Assembly: GCF_000967265.1 (NCBI RefSeq)
Contig: NZ_KQ033885.1
Span: 533,552-597,551, forward strand
Reading direction: 5' to 3'
Source: Bifidobacterium mellis
GTDB taxonomy: Bacteria > Actinomycetota > Actinomycetes > Actinomycetales > Bifidobacteriaceae
Length of the DNA: 64,000 nt
Shown: one piece after another, positions 37,807 through 47,139 of the stretch
Numbering within the stretch: the first letter of the stretch is position 1
Layout of the letters: the number at the start of each line of letters is the position of its first letter
Notes under the pieces: model-generated
The model's database searches: none
Told to the model about the DNA's origin: nothing
The model's input: only the letters and a program-made list of their open reading frames with translations
Program-made: the position numbers and the translations under genes

Positions 37807-38688
37807 ATGAGTGCGCTGAGTGAATCAATCTCCCGACGGTTGACCCTGGGTCAGCTCAAGGGACGCTACGGGCTGACCCTGGTCCCCGACTTCGCTGAAC
37901 CGGTTACGGTGACCTCACTGGTGGACGACCTGCCCTCCGTGCGGCCCGGCAGTCTTTACGTGCCTGCAGACCAGCAGGTGGACCAGGGCATGATCGAGGA
38001 GGCCGAACGTCGAGGGGCCTACGCAGCCCTGCTGCCGACCTCGGCCCGTCAAGAGGTGGGACGAGCCCGCATACCCATGCTCTTCGGCACCATGCACCCC
38101 TGGCAGATGGGCCAGCTGCTGGCCAATGCCGCAGGGGATCCTTCGGGAGCCCTGGCTGTCTTCGCCCTGGTCGGCTCCCAGGTGCAGGACCAGGTGGATC
38201 TCCTGGCCGACTTCCTGCACGTGCTGGGCAATCCCGTCGGCATTCTCAGCGCCAAGGGTTCATACTCGCTGGACCGGCGACTGGACCTGGAATACCCCCT
38301 GAGCATGTTCGATGTGCAGCGCAGTCTGTCCATCACCCTGGAGGACGGGGCGGCCGCCGTGGTCATCTCCGTGGATGAACAGACCCTGGCCAGGGATGCC
38401 CTGCAGGCGGTGGACCTGGATGTGGTGGCCCTGGGCGCCCAGGAGGGCTCCACCCGCGATATGCGGCATGTGCGGCTGATTTCCAGGGCCCGCCGATACG
38501 GATTCAACCTGGGCGGGCACACCATTGTGGCCCGGCGCAACGAGGAATCGGACGGGCTGGCCCGCCAGTCCCTGCCCGCCGATGCACAGAGCGACGACCT
38601 GTCACTGTGCATCGCCATGACCATGGCCGCCGGCGTCAAACGCAACAACATCAGGAGCGCCCTGCGCGTCTCCCGCGAAATGTCCTGA
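37807..38688 (+). CDS. MurE-like protein lacking ATP-binding and ligase motifs (probable pseudoenzyme)
   Basis: A 293-residue protein in the position of murE. Residues 30-80 (VTVTSLVDDLPSVRPGSLYV, then a GAYAALLPTS stretch) resemble the Mur ligase N-terminal UDP-binding domain. The next part aligns by pattern with the MurE central domain, but the P-loop GxxGKT/S is replaced by GSQVQDQ (residues 123-129), the SSHAL-type segment reads VDEQTL, and the carbamylated-Lys/DHLD region is absent (GAQEGSTRD). The C-terminal substrate domain is missing; MurE is normally about 500 aa. It cannot be a normal ligase; it may be a scaffold or relic. A functional MurE must be encoded elsewhere. Confidence 0.75.
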   Translation: MSALSESISRRLTLGQLKGRYGLTLVPDFAEPVTVTSLVDDLPSVRPGSLYVPADQQVDQGMIEEAERRGAYAALLPTSARQEVGRARIPMLFGTMHPWQMGQLLANAAGDPSGALAVFALVGSQVQDQVDLLADFLHVLGNPVGILSAKGSYSLDRRLDLEYPLSMFDVQRSLSITLEDGAAAVVISVDEQTLARDALQAVDLDVVALGAQEGSTRDMRHVRLISRARRYGFNLGGHTIVARRNEESDGLARQSLPADAQSDDLSLCIAMTMAAGVKRNNIRSALRVSREMS

Positions 38689-38697
38689 GAGGTGAGG

Positions 38698-40224
38698 ATG
38701 AGTCAGTCTGTAGGGGCCGGGTCCATGCCCATGACCCTGGAAGAGGTCGTCGAATACGTGCACGGTCGGCTGGTCGAGGCCGGTCCTGGTCGCGAACCCG
38801 ACCGGCGGTCCGTGCGCATGCGGGTGGTGACCGACTCCCGGCAGGCGGGGGCCGATGGACTCTTCGTAGCCATCAAGGGCGAGCACGTGGACGGTCATGA
38901 CTATGTTCCCGGCCTGGGGGCCAGGGGCTGCCGCGCGGCCCTGGTCGACCACCTGGTTCCGGGCGCTGACCTGCCGCAGATTCTTGTGGACGATACGGTT
39001 GCCGCCCTGGGTCTGCTGGCCAGGGCCAACATGGACCTTCGGCGTGAGGCCCCGGGCCCCTTCACGGTCATCGGCATCACCGGCTCCGTCGGCAAGACCA
39101 CGACCAAGGATCTGTTGGCCTCCCTGCTGGCCCTGCTGGGCCCTGTGGTGGCCCCGGTCGGGTCCTTCAACAATGAGATCGGTCTTCCTCTGACCGCCTT
39201 GGAGGTCGGGCCGGACACCCGCTATCTGGTGGCGGAGATGGGAGCCAGCCACGTGGGCGAGATTGCAGGTCTGACCCGGATGGTTCCCCCGGACATGGCC
39301 CTGGTCCTCAAAGTGGGAGTGGCCCACCTGGGTGAATTCGGCTCCGTGGAGCGCATCGCCCAGGCCAAGAGCGAGATCGTGCAGGGCCTGGTGCCGGGTG
39401 GGACCGCCGTGCTCAATGCCGACGATCCCCGGGTGGCCGCCATGGCCAATCTGGCCTCTGGGCCTGTTCTGCGGTTTGGGATGACCACTGAGGATGGTGG
39501 GCAGGACCGCGACCTGGACGGCTCGGCTCGTTATCTGGACAGTGACAGCTTGGACAGGCCGGCCTTCGAGCTGTGCCTGCGCGGCCAGCAGCCGGTTCGG
39601 TTGCGTCTGGGCATCCCCGGACGGCACAACGTCATGAACGCCCTGGCCGCCGCCACGGTGGCCCACACCCTCGGTCTGAACGCAGAGCGCATCGCCGATG
39701 AGCTGGGCCGACAGCGGCAAATCAGTCCGCATCGGATGGCCCTATCGTCGGTCCGGTTGCCTGATGCCTCCTTCACCCTGATCGATGATTCCTTCAATGC
39801 CAATCCCGACTCCGTGCGGGCCGGTCTGGACGCCTTGTCCGCCTGGAAGGGATCCGATGGCCCGGTCTATCGGATAGCCGTCCTGGGGGTCATGCTCGAG
39901 CTGGGCGATCGAGGGGAGCAGCTGCACCAGGAGATCGGCGCCTACTGCCGTCGTCGGGGCATTGATGCATTGGTCGCGGTGGGTTGCCGGGATCAGCAGA
40001 TGGACAGTCTGGTCCAGGCCCTGGTCCGTGGTGCCGGCGGACCATCCGATCCGGGCGAGGATCAGCCTGGGTCCATGCGTGTCCTCTTTGCCCAGGACGC
40101 TGACCAGGCCGACCGGATGGTCCGCCGCCTGTGCGCCAGGCATTCGGACCGGCAGAGTCTGGTTCTGCTCAAGGGCTCGCATATGTCCGGCCTGTCCGAT
40201 CTGGCCGACCGGTGGCAGGGCTGA
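38698..40224 (+). CDS. murF: UDP-MurNAc-tripeptide--D-Ala-D-Ala ligase
   Basis: Adds D-Ala-D-Ala to the UDP-MurNAc peptide, the last cytoplasmic peptide step. The 508-residue protein has the N-terminal VVTDSRQAGADGLFVAIKGE HVDGHDY region, P-loop GITGSVGKTTTKDLL, FNNEIGLPLTAL, VAEMGASHVGEI, and GRHNVMNALAAATVA followed by DDSFNANPDSVRAGL. ATG at 38698 follows GAGAGGTGAGG; the in-frame GTG at 38692 lies within that site. Confidence 0.96.
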   Translation: MSQSVGAGSMPMTLEEVVEYVHGRLVEAGPGREPDRRSVRMRVVTDSRQAGADGLFVAIKGEHVDGHDYVPGLGARGCRAALVDHLVPGADLPQILVDDTVAALGLLARANMDLRREAPGPFTVIGITGSVGKTTTKDLLASLLALLGPVVAPVGSFNNEIGLPLTALEVGPDTRYLVAEMGASHVGEIAGLTRMVPPDMALVLKVGVAHLGEFGSVERIAQAKSEIVQGLVPGGTAVLNADDPRVAAMANLASGPVLRFGMTTEDGGQDRDLDGSARYLDSDSLDRPAFELCLRGQQPVRLRLGIPGRHNVMNALAAATVAHTLGLNAERIADELGRQRQISPHRMALSSVRLPDASFTLIDDSFNANPDSVRAGLDALSAWKGSDGPVYRIAVLGVMLELGDRGEQLHQEIGAYCRRRGIDALVAVGCRDQQMDSLVQALVRGAGGPSDPGEDQPGSMRVLFAQDADQADRMVRRLCARHSDRQSLVLLKGSHMSGLSDLADRWQG

Positions 40225-40298
40225 GCCATGGGTCCATCGGCATCCCCGCAGCGGGGTCTAATATTCAAGGACAGAATCCAAGAGTTGGAGTACACACT

Positions 40299-41402
40299 GT
40301 GATTGCCCTCATCATCGGAATCCTGGTCGCCCTGGTGGTGACGCTGGCGGGGACCCCCCTGCTGATACGGCTGGTCCACCGCCTGCACTACGGCCAGTAC
40401 ATCCGCCAGGACGGGCCCAAGTCCCACCTGGTCAAGCGCGGCACCCCGACCATGGGCGGGCTGGTCATCAACCTGGCCATCCTGCTGGGCTGGGCGGCCT
40501 CGGCGCTCTACCGCTACCTGTCGCGGGGGGAGTCCGTGTCCCTGTCGGCCATGCTGGTCCTGTTCGCCATGCTCTCCATGGGCTTCCTGGGCTTCATCGA
40601 CGACTTCGCCAAGGTGCGCAAAAAGCAGAACCTGGGCCTGTCGGTCAGGGCCAAGTTCATCGGTCAGTTCATTCTGGCCACCATATACGCGGTGCTGGCC
40701 CTGAAGCTGCCCACCAAGAACGGCTACCCCAGCGCCCAGGCGGGCATATCCTTCGTGGAGCAGCCCATCATCGACTTCCGAATGGCGGGCAGCGTCCTGT
40801 CCGTGGTGCTCTTCATCATCTGGGTCAATCTGCTGATGACGGCCTGGAGCAATGCCGTCAACCTGACTGACGGCCTGGACGGGCTGGCTTCGGGCTCCTC
40901 CATGATCGCCTTCGTGGGTTACACGGTCATCGCCTTCTGGGAGAGCTACCACCTGAAGGGCGGCAGCCATCCCGGACATGCCTATGCGGTCTCCGACCCC
41001 CTGGACCTGGCCATCATCGCCTGCTGCGCGGCCGTGGCCTGCTTCGGCTTCCTCTGGTACAACACCAATCCGGCCTCCATCTTCATGGGAGACACCGGAT
41101 CCCTGGCTCTGGGCGGGCTCTTCGCAGCCTTGTCCATCGCCACCCATACCGAGCTGCTGGCGGTCATCCTGGGCGGGCTATTCGTGGGAGAGGCCGCCTC
41201 CGACGTCATCCAGGTGGGCTACTTCAAGCTCACCCACAAGCGGGTCTTCAAGATGGCGCCCATCCACCACCATTTCGAGCTGATGGGCTGGCAGGAGTCC
41301 AAGGTGGTTGTCCGGTTCTGGATGGTGGACCTGATCTTCGTCCTGCTGGCCCTGGTCTGCTTCTATGCGGACTGGGTGGTCCGCTCCGGGCTGCCCATCT
41401 GA
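40299..41402 (+). CDS. mraY: Phospho-MurNAc-pentapeptide transferase
   Basis: Integral membrane enzyme forming lipid I from UDP-MurNAc-pentapeptide and undecaprenyl phosphate. About ten hydrophobic segments; signatures KRGTPTMGGLVI, FLGFIDDFAKV, NAVNLTDGLDGLASGSSMI, NTNPASIFMGDTGSLALGG, and MAPIHHHFELMGWQESKVVVRFW. GTG start at 40299 with TTGGAG upstream; 367 aa, normal length. The open frame extending further upstream overlaps murF and is not membrane-like. Confidence 0.97.
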   Translation: MIALIIGILVALVVTLAGTPLLIRLVHRLHYGQYIRQDGPKSHLVKRGTPTMGGLVINLAILLGWAASALYRYLSRGESVSLSAMLVLFAMLSMGFLGFIDDFAKVRKKQNLGLSVRAKFIGQFILATIYAVLALKLPTKNGYPSAQAGISFVEQPIIDFRMAGSVLSVVLFIIWVNLLMTAWSNAVNLTDGLDGLASGSSMIAFVGYTVIAFWESYHLKGGSHPGHAYAVSDPLDLAIIACCAAVACFGFLWYNTNPASIFMGDTGSLALGGLFAALSIATHTELLAVILGGLFVGEAASDVIQVGYFKLTHKRVFKMAPIHHHFELMGWQESKVVVRFWMVDLIFVLLALVCFYADWVVRSGLPI

Positions 41403-41481
41403 GTGCGTCCATTCACGGTACCGGACTTCGGCAGCCGGTATCATGCCAAGCAGGTGCCGGAGCTAGCGGAATGAGGTATTC

Positions 41482-42921
41482 ATGAATATGGACTTGAGCC
41501 AGAAGCGTGTACTGGTCGCCGGGCTGGGCATTTCCGGACGGAGCGTGGCCTCAGCCCTGCAAGGCCGTGCAGCCGGGGTGACCACTGTGGACCAGCGCGC
41601 TCCACAGGCCGATCTGCATGACTTCGACCAGGTGGATTGGAGCCGGGTGGATCTGGTCATGGCTTCTCCTGTCTTCAATCCGCGCACCCCATTTATCCTT
41701 GAGGCGCAGCGTCGGGGCATCCCCGTGGTCAGCGAGGTGGAGATGGCTTGGATGCTGCGGGTGCCCTCAGCCCGGACCGGCCGTCCAGCCCCCTGGATCG
41801 GGATCACCGGCACCAACGGCAAGACCTCGACCACCAGGATGGTCGCCTCCATGATGCAGGCCAGTGGGTTTACGGCCCCTGCGGTGGGCAACATCGGCAA
41901 GGCCGTCTCCACAGCCGTCCTGGATCCCGACAATGACATGCTCTGCGTGGAGCTGAGCTCCTTCCAGCTGCACTTCACCTTCTCGCCGGCCCTGGAGTGC
42001 GCGGCCATCACCAATCTGGCCGACGACCACCTGGACTGGCATGGGGGCTTCGAGGCCTATGCGGCCGACAAGGCACGCATCTACAGGGGTGTGCGCAAGG
42101 CCCTGGTCTACAACGCCGACGACTCCCGGGTCTCCAACCTGGCCGGACAGGCTCAGCCGGCCTCCGGTTGCCGACGGGTGGGCTTCACCCTGGAGCGACC
42201 CGAGTCCGGGCAGCTGGGCGTGGAGGAAGGCTGGGTCGTGGACCGCAGCGGATTGACCGGTCAGGACCTTGAGGAGGGCGTCAGGCTGGTCCGGGTGGCC
42301 GATCTGACGGACCTGTGCGAGCCCGATGGTACGGTCTACCCCCATCTGCTTGCTGATGCCCTCTGCGCTCTGGCTCTGGCCCTGGGCGCTGGGGCCCGGG
42401 TCGATGCGGCCATCGAGGCCATGCGCGCTTTCACGCCCGGTGACCACAGGATCAGCACCGTGGCCACCCTGGGCCAGGGTTCGCAGGCCATCCGTTTTGT
42501 AGACGATTCCAAGGCCACCAACGCCCATGCCGCCGAGGCCTCCCTGGCCAGCTACCATGACGGCCAGGTGGTCTGGCTGGCCGGCGGACTGGCCAAGGGT
42601 GCCCGATTCGACGATCTGGTTCGGTCCCGCAGATCCAAGCTGGCAGCAGCAGTGGTCATCGGCCAGGACCAGCAGCCGATGGTCCAGGCCATCAAGGATC
42701 AGGCGCCCGATCTGCCGGTGACCCTGATTGATCCAGGTGCCGGTGATCAGGTCATGGCCCGGGCCGTTCGTGCGGCCGGCTCCTATGCACAGCCCGGTCA
42801 GGTGGTTCTGCTGGCCCCCGCTTGCGCCTCCATGGATCAGTTCGCCTCCTATGCCGACCGGGGCGACCAGTTTGCCAAGCAGGCAACACAATGGGTCCAC
42901 GAGCATGAAGCGCGGCACTGA
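41482..42921 (+). CDS. murD: UDP-MurNAc-L-alanine--D-glutamate ligase
   Basis: Adds D-Glu to UDP-MurNAc-L-Ala. The 479-residue protein has an N-terminal Rossmann-like domain ([18 protein letters not shown]), P-loop [41 protein letters not shown], and the C-terminal [16 protein letters not shown] plus [12 protein letters not shown]. All ATP and substrate motifs are intact, in contrast to the murE-like protein. Confidence 0.96.
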   Translation: MNMDLSQKRVLVAGLGISGRSVASALQGRAAGVTTVDQRAPQADLHDFDQVDWSRVDLVMASPVFNPRTPFILEAQRRGIPVVSEVEMAWMLRVPSARTGRPAPWIGITGTNGKTSTTRMVASMMQASGFTAPAVGNIGKAVSTAVLDPDNDMLCVELSSFQLHFTFSPALECAAITNLADDHLDWHGGFEAYAADKARIYRGVRKALVYNADDSRVSNLAGQAQPASGCRRVGFTLERPESGQLGVEEGWVVDRSGLTGQDLEEGVRLVRVADLTDLCEPDGTVYPHLLADALCALALALGAGARVDAAIEAMRAFTPGDHRISTVATLGQGSQAIRFVDDSKATNAHAAEASLASYHDGQVVWLAGGLAKGARFDDLVRSRRSKLAAAVVIGQDQQPMVQAIKDQAPDLPVTLIDPGAGDQVMARAVRAAGSYAQPGQVVLLAPACASMDQFASYADRGDQFAKQATQWVHEHEARH

Positions 42922-44128
42922 TTCCAACAAGGCCCCCTCCCAGGGGTCTGGAGGCAAGGGGGGCTACCGGGGCTGGCGGGCCATTCTCAACCCGCTCTGG
43001 TGCTACTACGGCTTTCTGGCCACGGTCGTCGCCACCACGGTCTTCGGCCTGATGATGGTTTTCTCCTCCTCGGCTGTGGATCTGGTGGCCCAGGGCAGCT
43101 CACCCTGGAGCCAGGTCATTCGTCAGAGCATATATGCAGTGTTTGGGCTCTTGTTGGCCCTTCTGGCCGTGAGGATCAGCGTCGACCACTATCGGAACTG
43201 GAGCACCTGGTTTCTGATCGTCAGCCAGGGCGTCCAGCTGTTGACCCGGACACCGCTTGGACGCTCTGCCAACGGCAACGAGGGATGGATCTCGATCGGG
43301 GGCGTCTCCATGCAGCCGGCCGAGCTGCTCAAGCTGGCCCTGTGTCTGTGGCTGCCCCAGGCCCTGATCGAAGCCCAGCGGCAGGTCGGCAAGGATTCCG
43401 ACCTGAAGAGTCTGGCCAAGGCCTATGCCAAGCCGGCCGCAGGTTTTATCGTCAGTTTCCTGCTGATCATGCTGGGCAAGGACCTGGGGACGGCCATGAT
43501 CATCGTCATCATCGGCTTCGTGGCCTTCCTGGTCTCGGGCTTCCCCCTGCGCTGGCTGCTCAGCCTGGCAGTCCTGGGGATGGCCGCGGTCATCGGTTTT
43601 TCGGTCTACGGCAACAGCAACCGGACCCAGCGGATCATGGCCGCATACGGCAAGTGCTCGGAGGATGACATTCAGGGGGTCTGCTACCAGTCCATACACG
43701 GGCTCTACGCCATGGCCTCGGGGGGTCTGACCGGGGTCGGGCTGGGCAACTCCAGGGAGAAGTGGAACTACCTGCCCGAGGCACACAATGACTTCATCTT
43801 CGCTGTCATCGGCGAGGAGCTGGGCTTTGTAGGGGCGGCCATGCTTATTCTGGTCTTCGTGGTCATGGGCTGGTGCATGCTGAGGATAGCCCTGACCACC
43901 AAGGACCAGTATGCGGGCATGGTGCTGATCTGCCTGGATGTGTGGCTGGTGGGCCAGGCCTTGGTCAACATCTGCGTTGTTCTGGGGCTGCTGCCGGTCA
44001 TCGGGCTGCCCCTGCCCTTCGTATCGGCTGGAGGGACCGCCCTGATCTCCTGCCTGGCTTCGGCCGGGGTGGCTCTGAAGATGATTCGGACCCAACCGGA
44101 CGTGATGGCAGCCACGGACGGGTCCTGA
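42905..44128 (+). CDS. ftsW: Lipid II polymerase / division protein FtsW (SEDS family)
   Basis: Septal peptidoglycan glycosyltransferase working with FtsI. The 407-aa protein has about ten membrane segments and SEDS motifs [51 protein letters not shown], and the C-terminal [23 protein letters not shown]. The ATG at 42905 gives a 17-nt overlap with murD; no strong ribosome-binding site is seen, so coupling is likely. Confidence 0.94.
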   Translation: MKRGTDSNKAPSQGSGGKGGYRGWRAILNPLWCYYGFLATVVATTVFGLMMVFSSSAVDLVAQGSSPWSQVIRQSIYAVFGLLLALLAVRISVDHYRNWSTWFLIVSQGVQLLTRTPLGRSANGNEGWISIGGVSMQPAELLKLALCLWLPQALIEAQRQVGKDSDLKSLAKAYAKPAAGFIVSFLLIMLGKDLGTAMIIVIIGFVAFLVSGFPLRWLLSLAVLGMAAVIGFSVYGNSNRTQRIMAAYGKCSEDDIQGVCYQSIHGLYAMASGGLTGVGLGNSREKWNYLPEAHNDFIFAVIGEELGFVGAAMLILVFVVMGWCMLRIALTTKDQYAGMVLICLDVWLVGQALVNICVVLGLLPVIGLPLPFVSAGGTALISCLASAGVALKMIRTQPDVMAATDGS

Positions 44129-44129
44129 G

Positions 44130-45431
44130 ATGCGGAATGGACAAGGCGGAAAGGAAGCGGATTCGCGGATGACGACAGCGACGAGGACCGAGAAAGGGAT
44201 GCCTGGGGATGCCCAGGAGCATGCCGGGAAAGGCGCTGGTCCCCATCTGGTGCTGGCCGGCGGGGGGACGGCAGGGCATGTCAACCCCCTGCTCAGTGTG
44301 GCTGCGGCCATTCGGGAGCGTTGCCCCCAGGCTTCTGTCAGCGTGATCGGCACTGCCGTCGGGCTGGAGCACGACCTGGTGCCGGCTGCCGGACTTCCCC
44401 TGGATCTGATCGAGAAGGTTCCCTTCCCTCGTCGTCCCGGCAAGGCCGCTTTGGACTTCCCCCGGCGTTGGCGGCGTGAGGTGCAGCGGGTACGAGGGTA
44501 TTTGCGGGATCGGTCGGCCGACCTGGTGGTCGGCTTTGGCGGCTATGCCTCGGCGCCGGTCTACCGGGCCGCACGGAACCTGGGTCTGCCCATCGTCGTC
44601 CATGAGCAGAACGCCCGGGCGGGCATGGCCAACAAGCTGGGTGCCCGCTGGGCTGATTTCGTGGGTACGGCCTATGAGGATACCGGCATCCGGGCCCGGG
44701 CCGGAGTACCGGTGCGTCGCGTGGGTCTGCCCCTGCGGCCGGCCATCGCCCGACTGGCCAAGCGGATGGAGGCTGACCCTGCAGGAGCCCGCCGGGAGTC
44801 TGCGCAGTCTCTGGGGTTGGATCCCGATAGGCCCATCCTGCTGGTTACCGGGGGATCCTTGGGTGCTCTCAGCCTGAACAAGGCGGTGGCTGGCGCGGCC
44901 AGGCAGTTGTTGGATCGAACACAGGTCATCCACCTGACGGGCCGCGGCAAGGCCGACCAGGTCAGGGAGCAGGTTGCGGCTGACCTGGGTGATGGGGCCA
45001 TCAACGATCTGGACCCGGCTCATCAGGGCCAGGGGGACTACCACATGGACGAATATCTGGAACGGATCGATCTGGCCTTTGCCTGCGCTGATCTGGTGGT
45101 CTGCAGGGCTGGTGCCGGCTCTGTCAGCGAGCTGGCCGCCCTGGGTGTGCCCGCCGTCTACGTGCCCCTGCCCATCGGCAACGGGGAGCAGCGGTTCAAT
45201 GCGCAGCCGGTCGTCCATGCCGGGGGAGGGCTCATGGTGGATGATGCGGCCCTGGATGCCAAATGGGTGGCTGACCATGTCCCTGCTCTTATGGCCGACG
45301 GGGATAGGCTGGCTGATATGCGCCGACGGGCCTGGGGGTACGGGATTCGCGATGCCGCCCAGGTGATGGCCGAGCAGATTCTGACCATGGCCGACCAACA
45401 CCTCGCCCGCAAGGACTCAGGGAGGGCCTAA
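44130..45431 (+). CDS. murG: UDP-GlcNAc:lipid I N-acetylglucosaminyltransferase
   Basis: Peripheral membrane GT-B enzyme converting lipid I to lipid II. Signatures are [70 protein letters not shown], and [35 protein letters not shown] (split across the UDP-GlcNAc site). Start is uncertain: ATG 44130 abuts the ftsW stop, while ATG 44169 and ATG 44199 each give a product nearer to usual length. All would retain the complete enzyme. Confidence 0.94.
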   Translation: MRNGQGGKEADSRMTTATRTEKGMPGDAQEHAGKGAGPHLVLAGGGTAGHVNPLLSVAAAIRERCPQASVSVIGTAVGLEHDLVPAAGLPLDLIEKVPFPRRPGKAALDFPRRWRREVQRVRGYLRDRSADLVVGFGGYASAPVYRAARNLGLPIVVHEQNARAGMANKLGARWADFVGTAYEDTGIRARAGVPVRRVGLPLRPAIARLAKRMEADPAGARRESAQSLGLDPDRPILLVTGGSLGALSLNKAVAGAARQLLDRTQVIHLTGRGKADQVREQVAADLGDGAINDLDPAHQGQGDYHMDEYLERIDLAFACADLVVCRAGAGSVSELAALGVPAVYVPLPIGNGEQRFNAQPVVHAGGGLMVDDAALDAKWVADHVPALMADGDRLADMRRRAWGYGIRDAAQVMAEQILTMADQHLARKDSGRA

Positions 45432-45504
45432 TCGGGCATAATGGAGGCAGGCGACGGACGACCGTCCTGAATGGTCCTGAACTGTTGGAGGAGATGCAAC
45501 TACT

Positions 45505-47139
45505 GTGCCCAAGCATGAATTGAATACAGTGTCCGGTCGGCAGGACGGCGGTGACCGGTCCCTACCGGTCCTGGACCCCTGCCTGCCTGCCCTGGCCCGG
45601 GCCGGAGTGCGCGACACCAAGGATCTGGGGCCCACACACTTCATCGGCATCGGCGGGGCCGGGATGAGCGTGCTGGCCGAGATGCTTCACCAGGAGGGGG
45701 TTCAGGTCTCCGGATCCGACCGTGCCGAGGGGGACAAGACCCGACGCCTGCGTCAGCTGGGAATCCGGGTCGTCATCGGCCAGGATGCCCGCAACGTGGC
45801 CGGGGCGCGAACGGTGGTCTGGTCCAGTGCCATCAAGCCTGACAATCCCGAGATTCTGGCAGCTCGTGATGCCGGTGCCCGGCTGGTCCATCGCAGTGAC
45901 GTTCTGGCCCTGCTCATGGCATCCAGGATTTCGGTCACCGTGGCCGGAGCCCATGGCAAGACCACGACCAGCGCTCTCTTGGCCCACCTGTTGGCCAAGG
46001 GCGGCCAAGGGGATCTGGCCGACCCCAGCTACGCCATCGGGGGCAGCCTCCAGAGCGGCCAGGGGCCCATGGACGGCGGGCATGTGGGAGCCGGACGGGT
46101 CCTGGTGGCCGAGGCGGACGAGTCCGACGGCAGCTTTGGCAAGTACACTCCCGACATCGCCATCATCACCAATGTGGAGCCCGACCATCTGGACCACTAC
46201 GGCACGGCTGACGCCTTCCACCAGGCCTTCGTGGAACATGCCCGGCATGCCCGACGTTTCCTGGTGGTCTGCGGGGACGACCAGGGCGCCCTGGAGGTGT
46301 TGCGAAGGCTGCACGGGGACTGCCAGGCCAGGATCATCGTCTATGCATCAGATCCCCAGCTGAGTGCTGAATCCCTGCCCGGGATCCTTGGCCTGGTGCG
46401 CATCGGGTCCGAGTCCGAGAGCAGCGGCAGCGGGCGTGAACATTGCCGTCTGGCCCTCCCCGCGCAGATGCTCCGGGCGGCAGGGTTGGAGGCCGGCAAG
46501 CCGCTCGATCTGCAGGTGGACCTGGCGATTCCCGGCATCCACAACGCCCGCAATGCCGCCGCAGCCATCATCGCCGCCATCCTGCTGGGGATGGATCCTG
46601 ATGCGGCCACCGCCTCCGCCGCCGACTTCCGTGGGGCCTCCCGACGCTTCGAGGTCCGCGGATGCTGGCATGGGGTCACCGTAGTGGACGATTACGCCCA
46701 TCATCCCACGGAGATCGCCGCCCTGCTGACCGCCGCCAGACGACGCTACCCGGGCCGGACCATCAGGGTGCTCTTCCAACCTCACCTGTATTCGCGCACC
46801 GCCATCTTTGCCGACCGTTTTGCGCAGGCTTTGTCCCTGGCGGACGATGTGACCGTCACCGACATCTTCCCCGCGCGTGAGCTGGCCAGCGATTTTCCGG
46901 GTGTGGATGCCGGAACCATCCCCGCCGCGGCCCTCAAGGCAACGGACCAGGAGTCTCAGGGTTCCGGGAATAGGTCGGCTGGAGCCATCTTCCGGGCCTG
47001 CCCAAACATGCATCAGGCGGCTCTGGACCTGGCCGATCGGGCGGAGTCGGGGGATGTGATCCTGACCGTCGGCGCAGGCGATGTCACCGACATGGGGCCG
47101 GTCATTCTTGACAGGCTGGCTGAACGGGATGAGCAGTGA
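45505..47139 (+). CDS. murC: UDP-N-acetylmuramate--L-alanine ligase
   Basis: Adds the first amino acid to UDP-MurNAc. The 544-residue protein has FIGIGGAGMSVLAEMLHQEG, P-loop VAGAHGKTTTSALLAHLL, VAEADESDGSF, ITNVEPDHLDHYGT, GIHNARNAAAAI, and VVDDYAHHPTEIAALL with FQPHLYSRT. Slightly longer than usual because of an N-terminal extension. GTG start at 45505 follows GGAGGAG. The 73-nt gap before it contains CATAAT and two 10-bp direct repeats (TCCTGAAYKG), so it may have its own promoter. Confidence 0.96.
   Translation: MPKHELNTVSGRQDGGDRSLPVLDPCLPALARAGVRDTKDLGPTHFIGIGGAGMSVLAEMLHQEGVQVSGSDRAEGDKTRRLRQLGIRVVIGQDARNVAGARTVVWSSAIKPDNPEILAARDAGARLVHRSDVLALLMASRISVTVAGAHGKTTTSALLAHLLAKGGQGDLADPSYAIGGSLQSGQGPMDGGHVGAGRVLVAEADESDGSFGKYTPDIAIITNVEPDHLDHYGTADAFHQAFVEHARHARRFLVVCGDDQGALEVLRRLHGDCQARIIVYASDPQLSAESLPGILGLVRIGSESESSGSGREHCRLALPAQMLRAAGLEAGKPLDLQVDLAIPGIHNARNAAAAIIAAILLGMDPDAATASAADFRGASRRFEVRGCWHGVTVVDDYAHHPTEIAALLTAARRRYPGRTIRVLFQPHLYSRTAIFADRFAQALSLADDVTVTDIFPARELASDFPGVDAGTIPAAALKATDQESQGSGNRSAGAIFRACPNMHQAALDLADRAESGDVILTVGAGDVTDMGPVILDRLAERDEQ

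Noticed and set aside
45432-45504. Terminator between murG and murC
   Set aside because: The small dyad GACGG-ACGA-CCGTC has only a 5-bp stem and no T-tract; the spacing suits an internal promoter instead.
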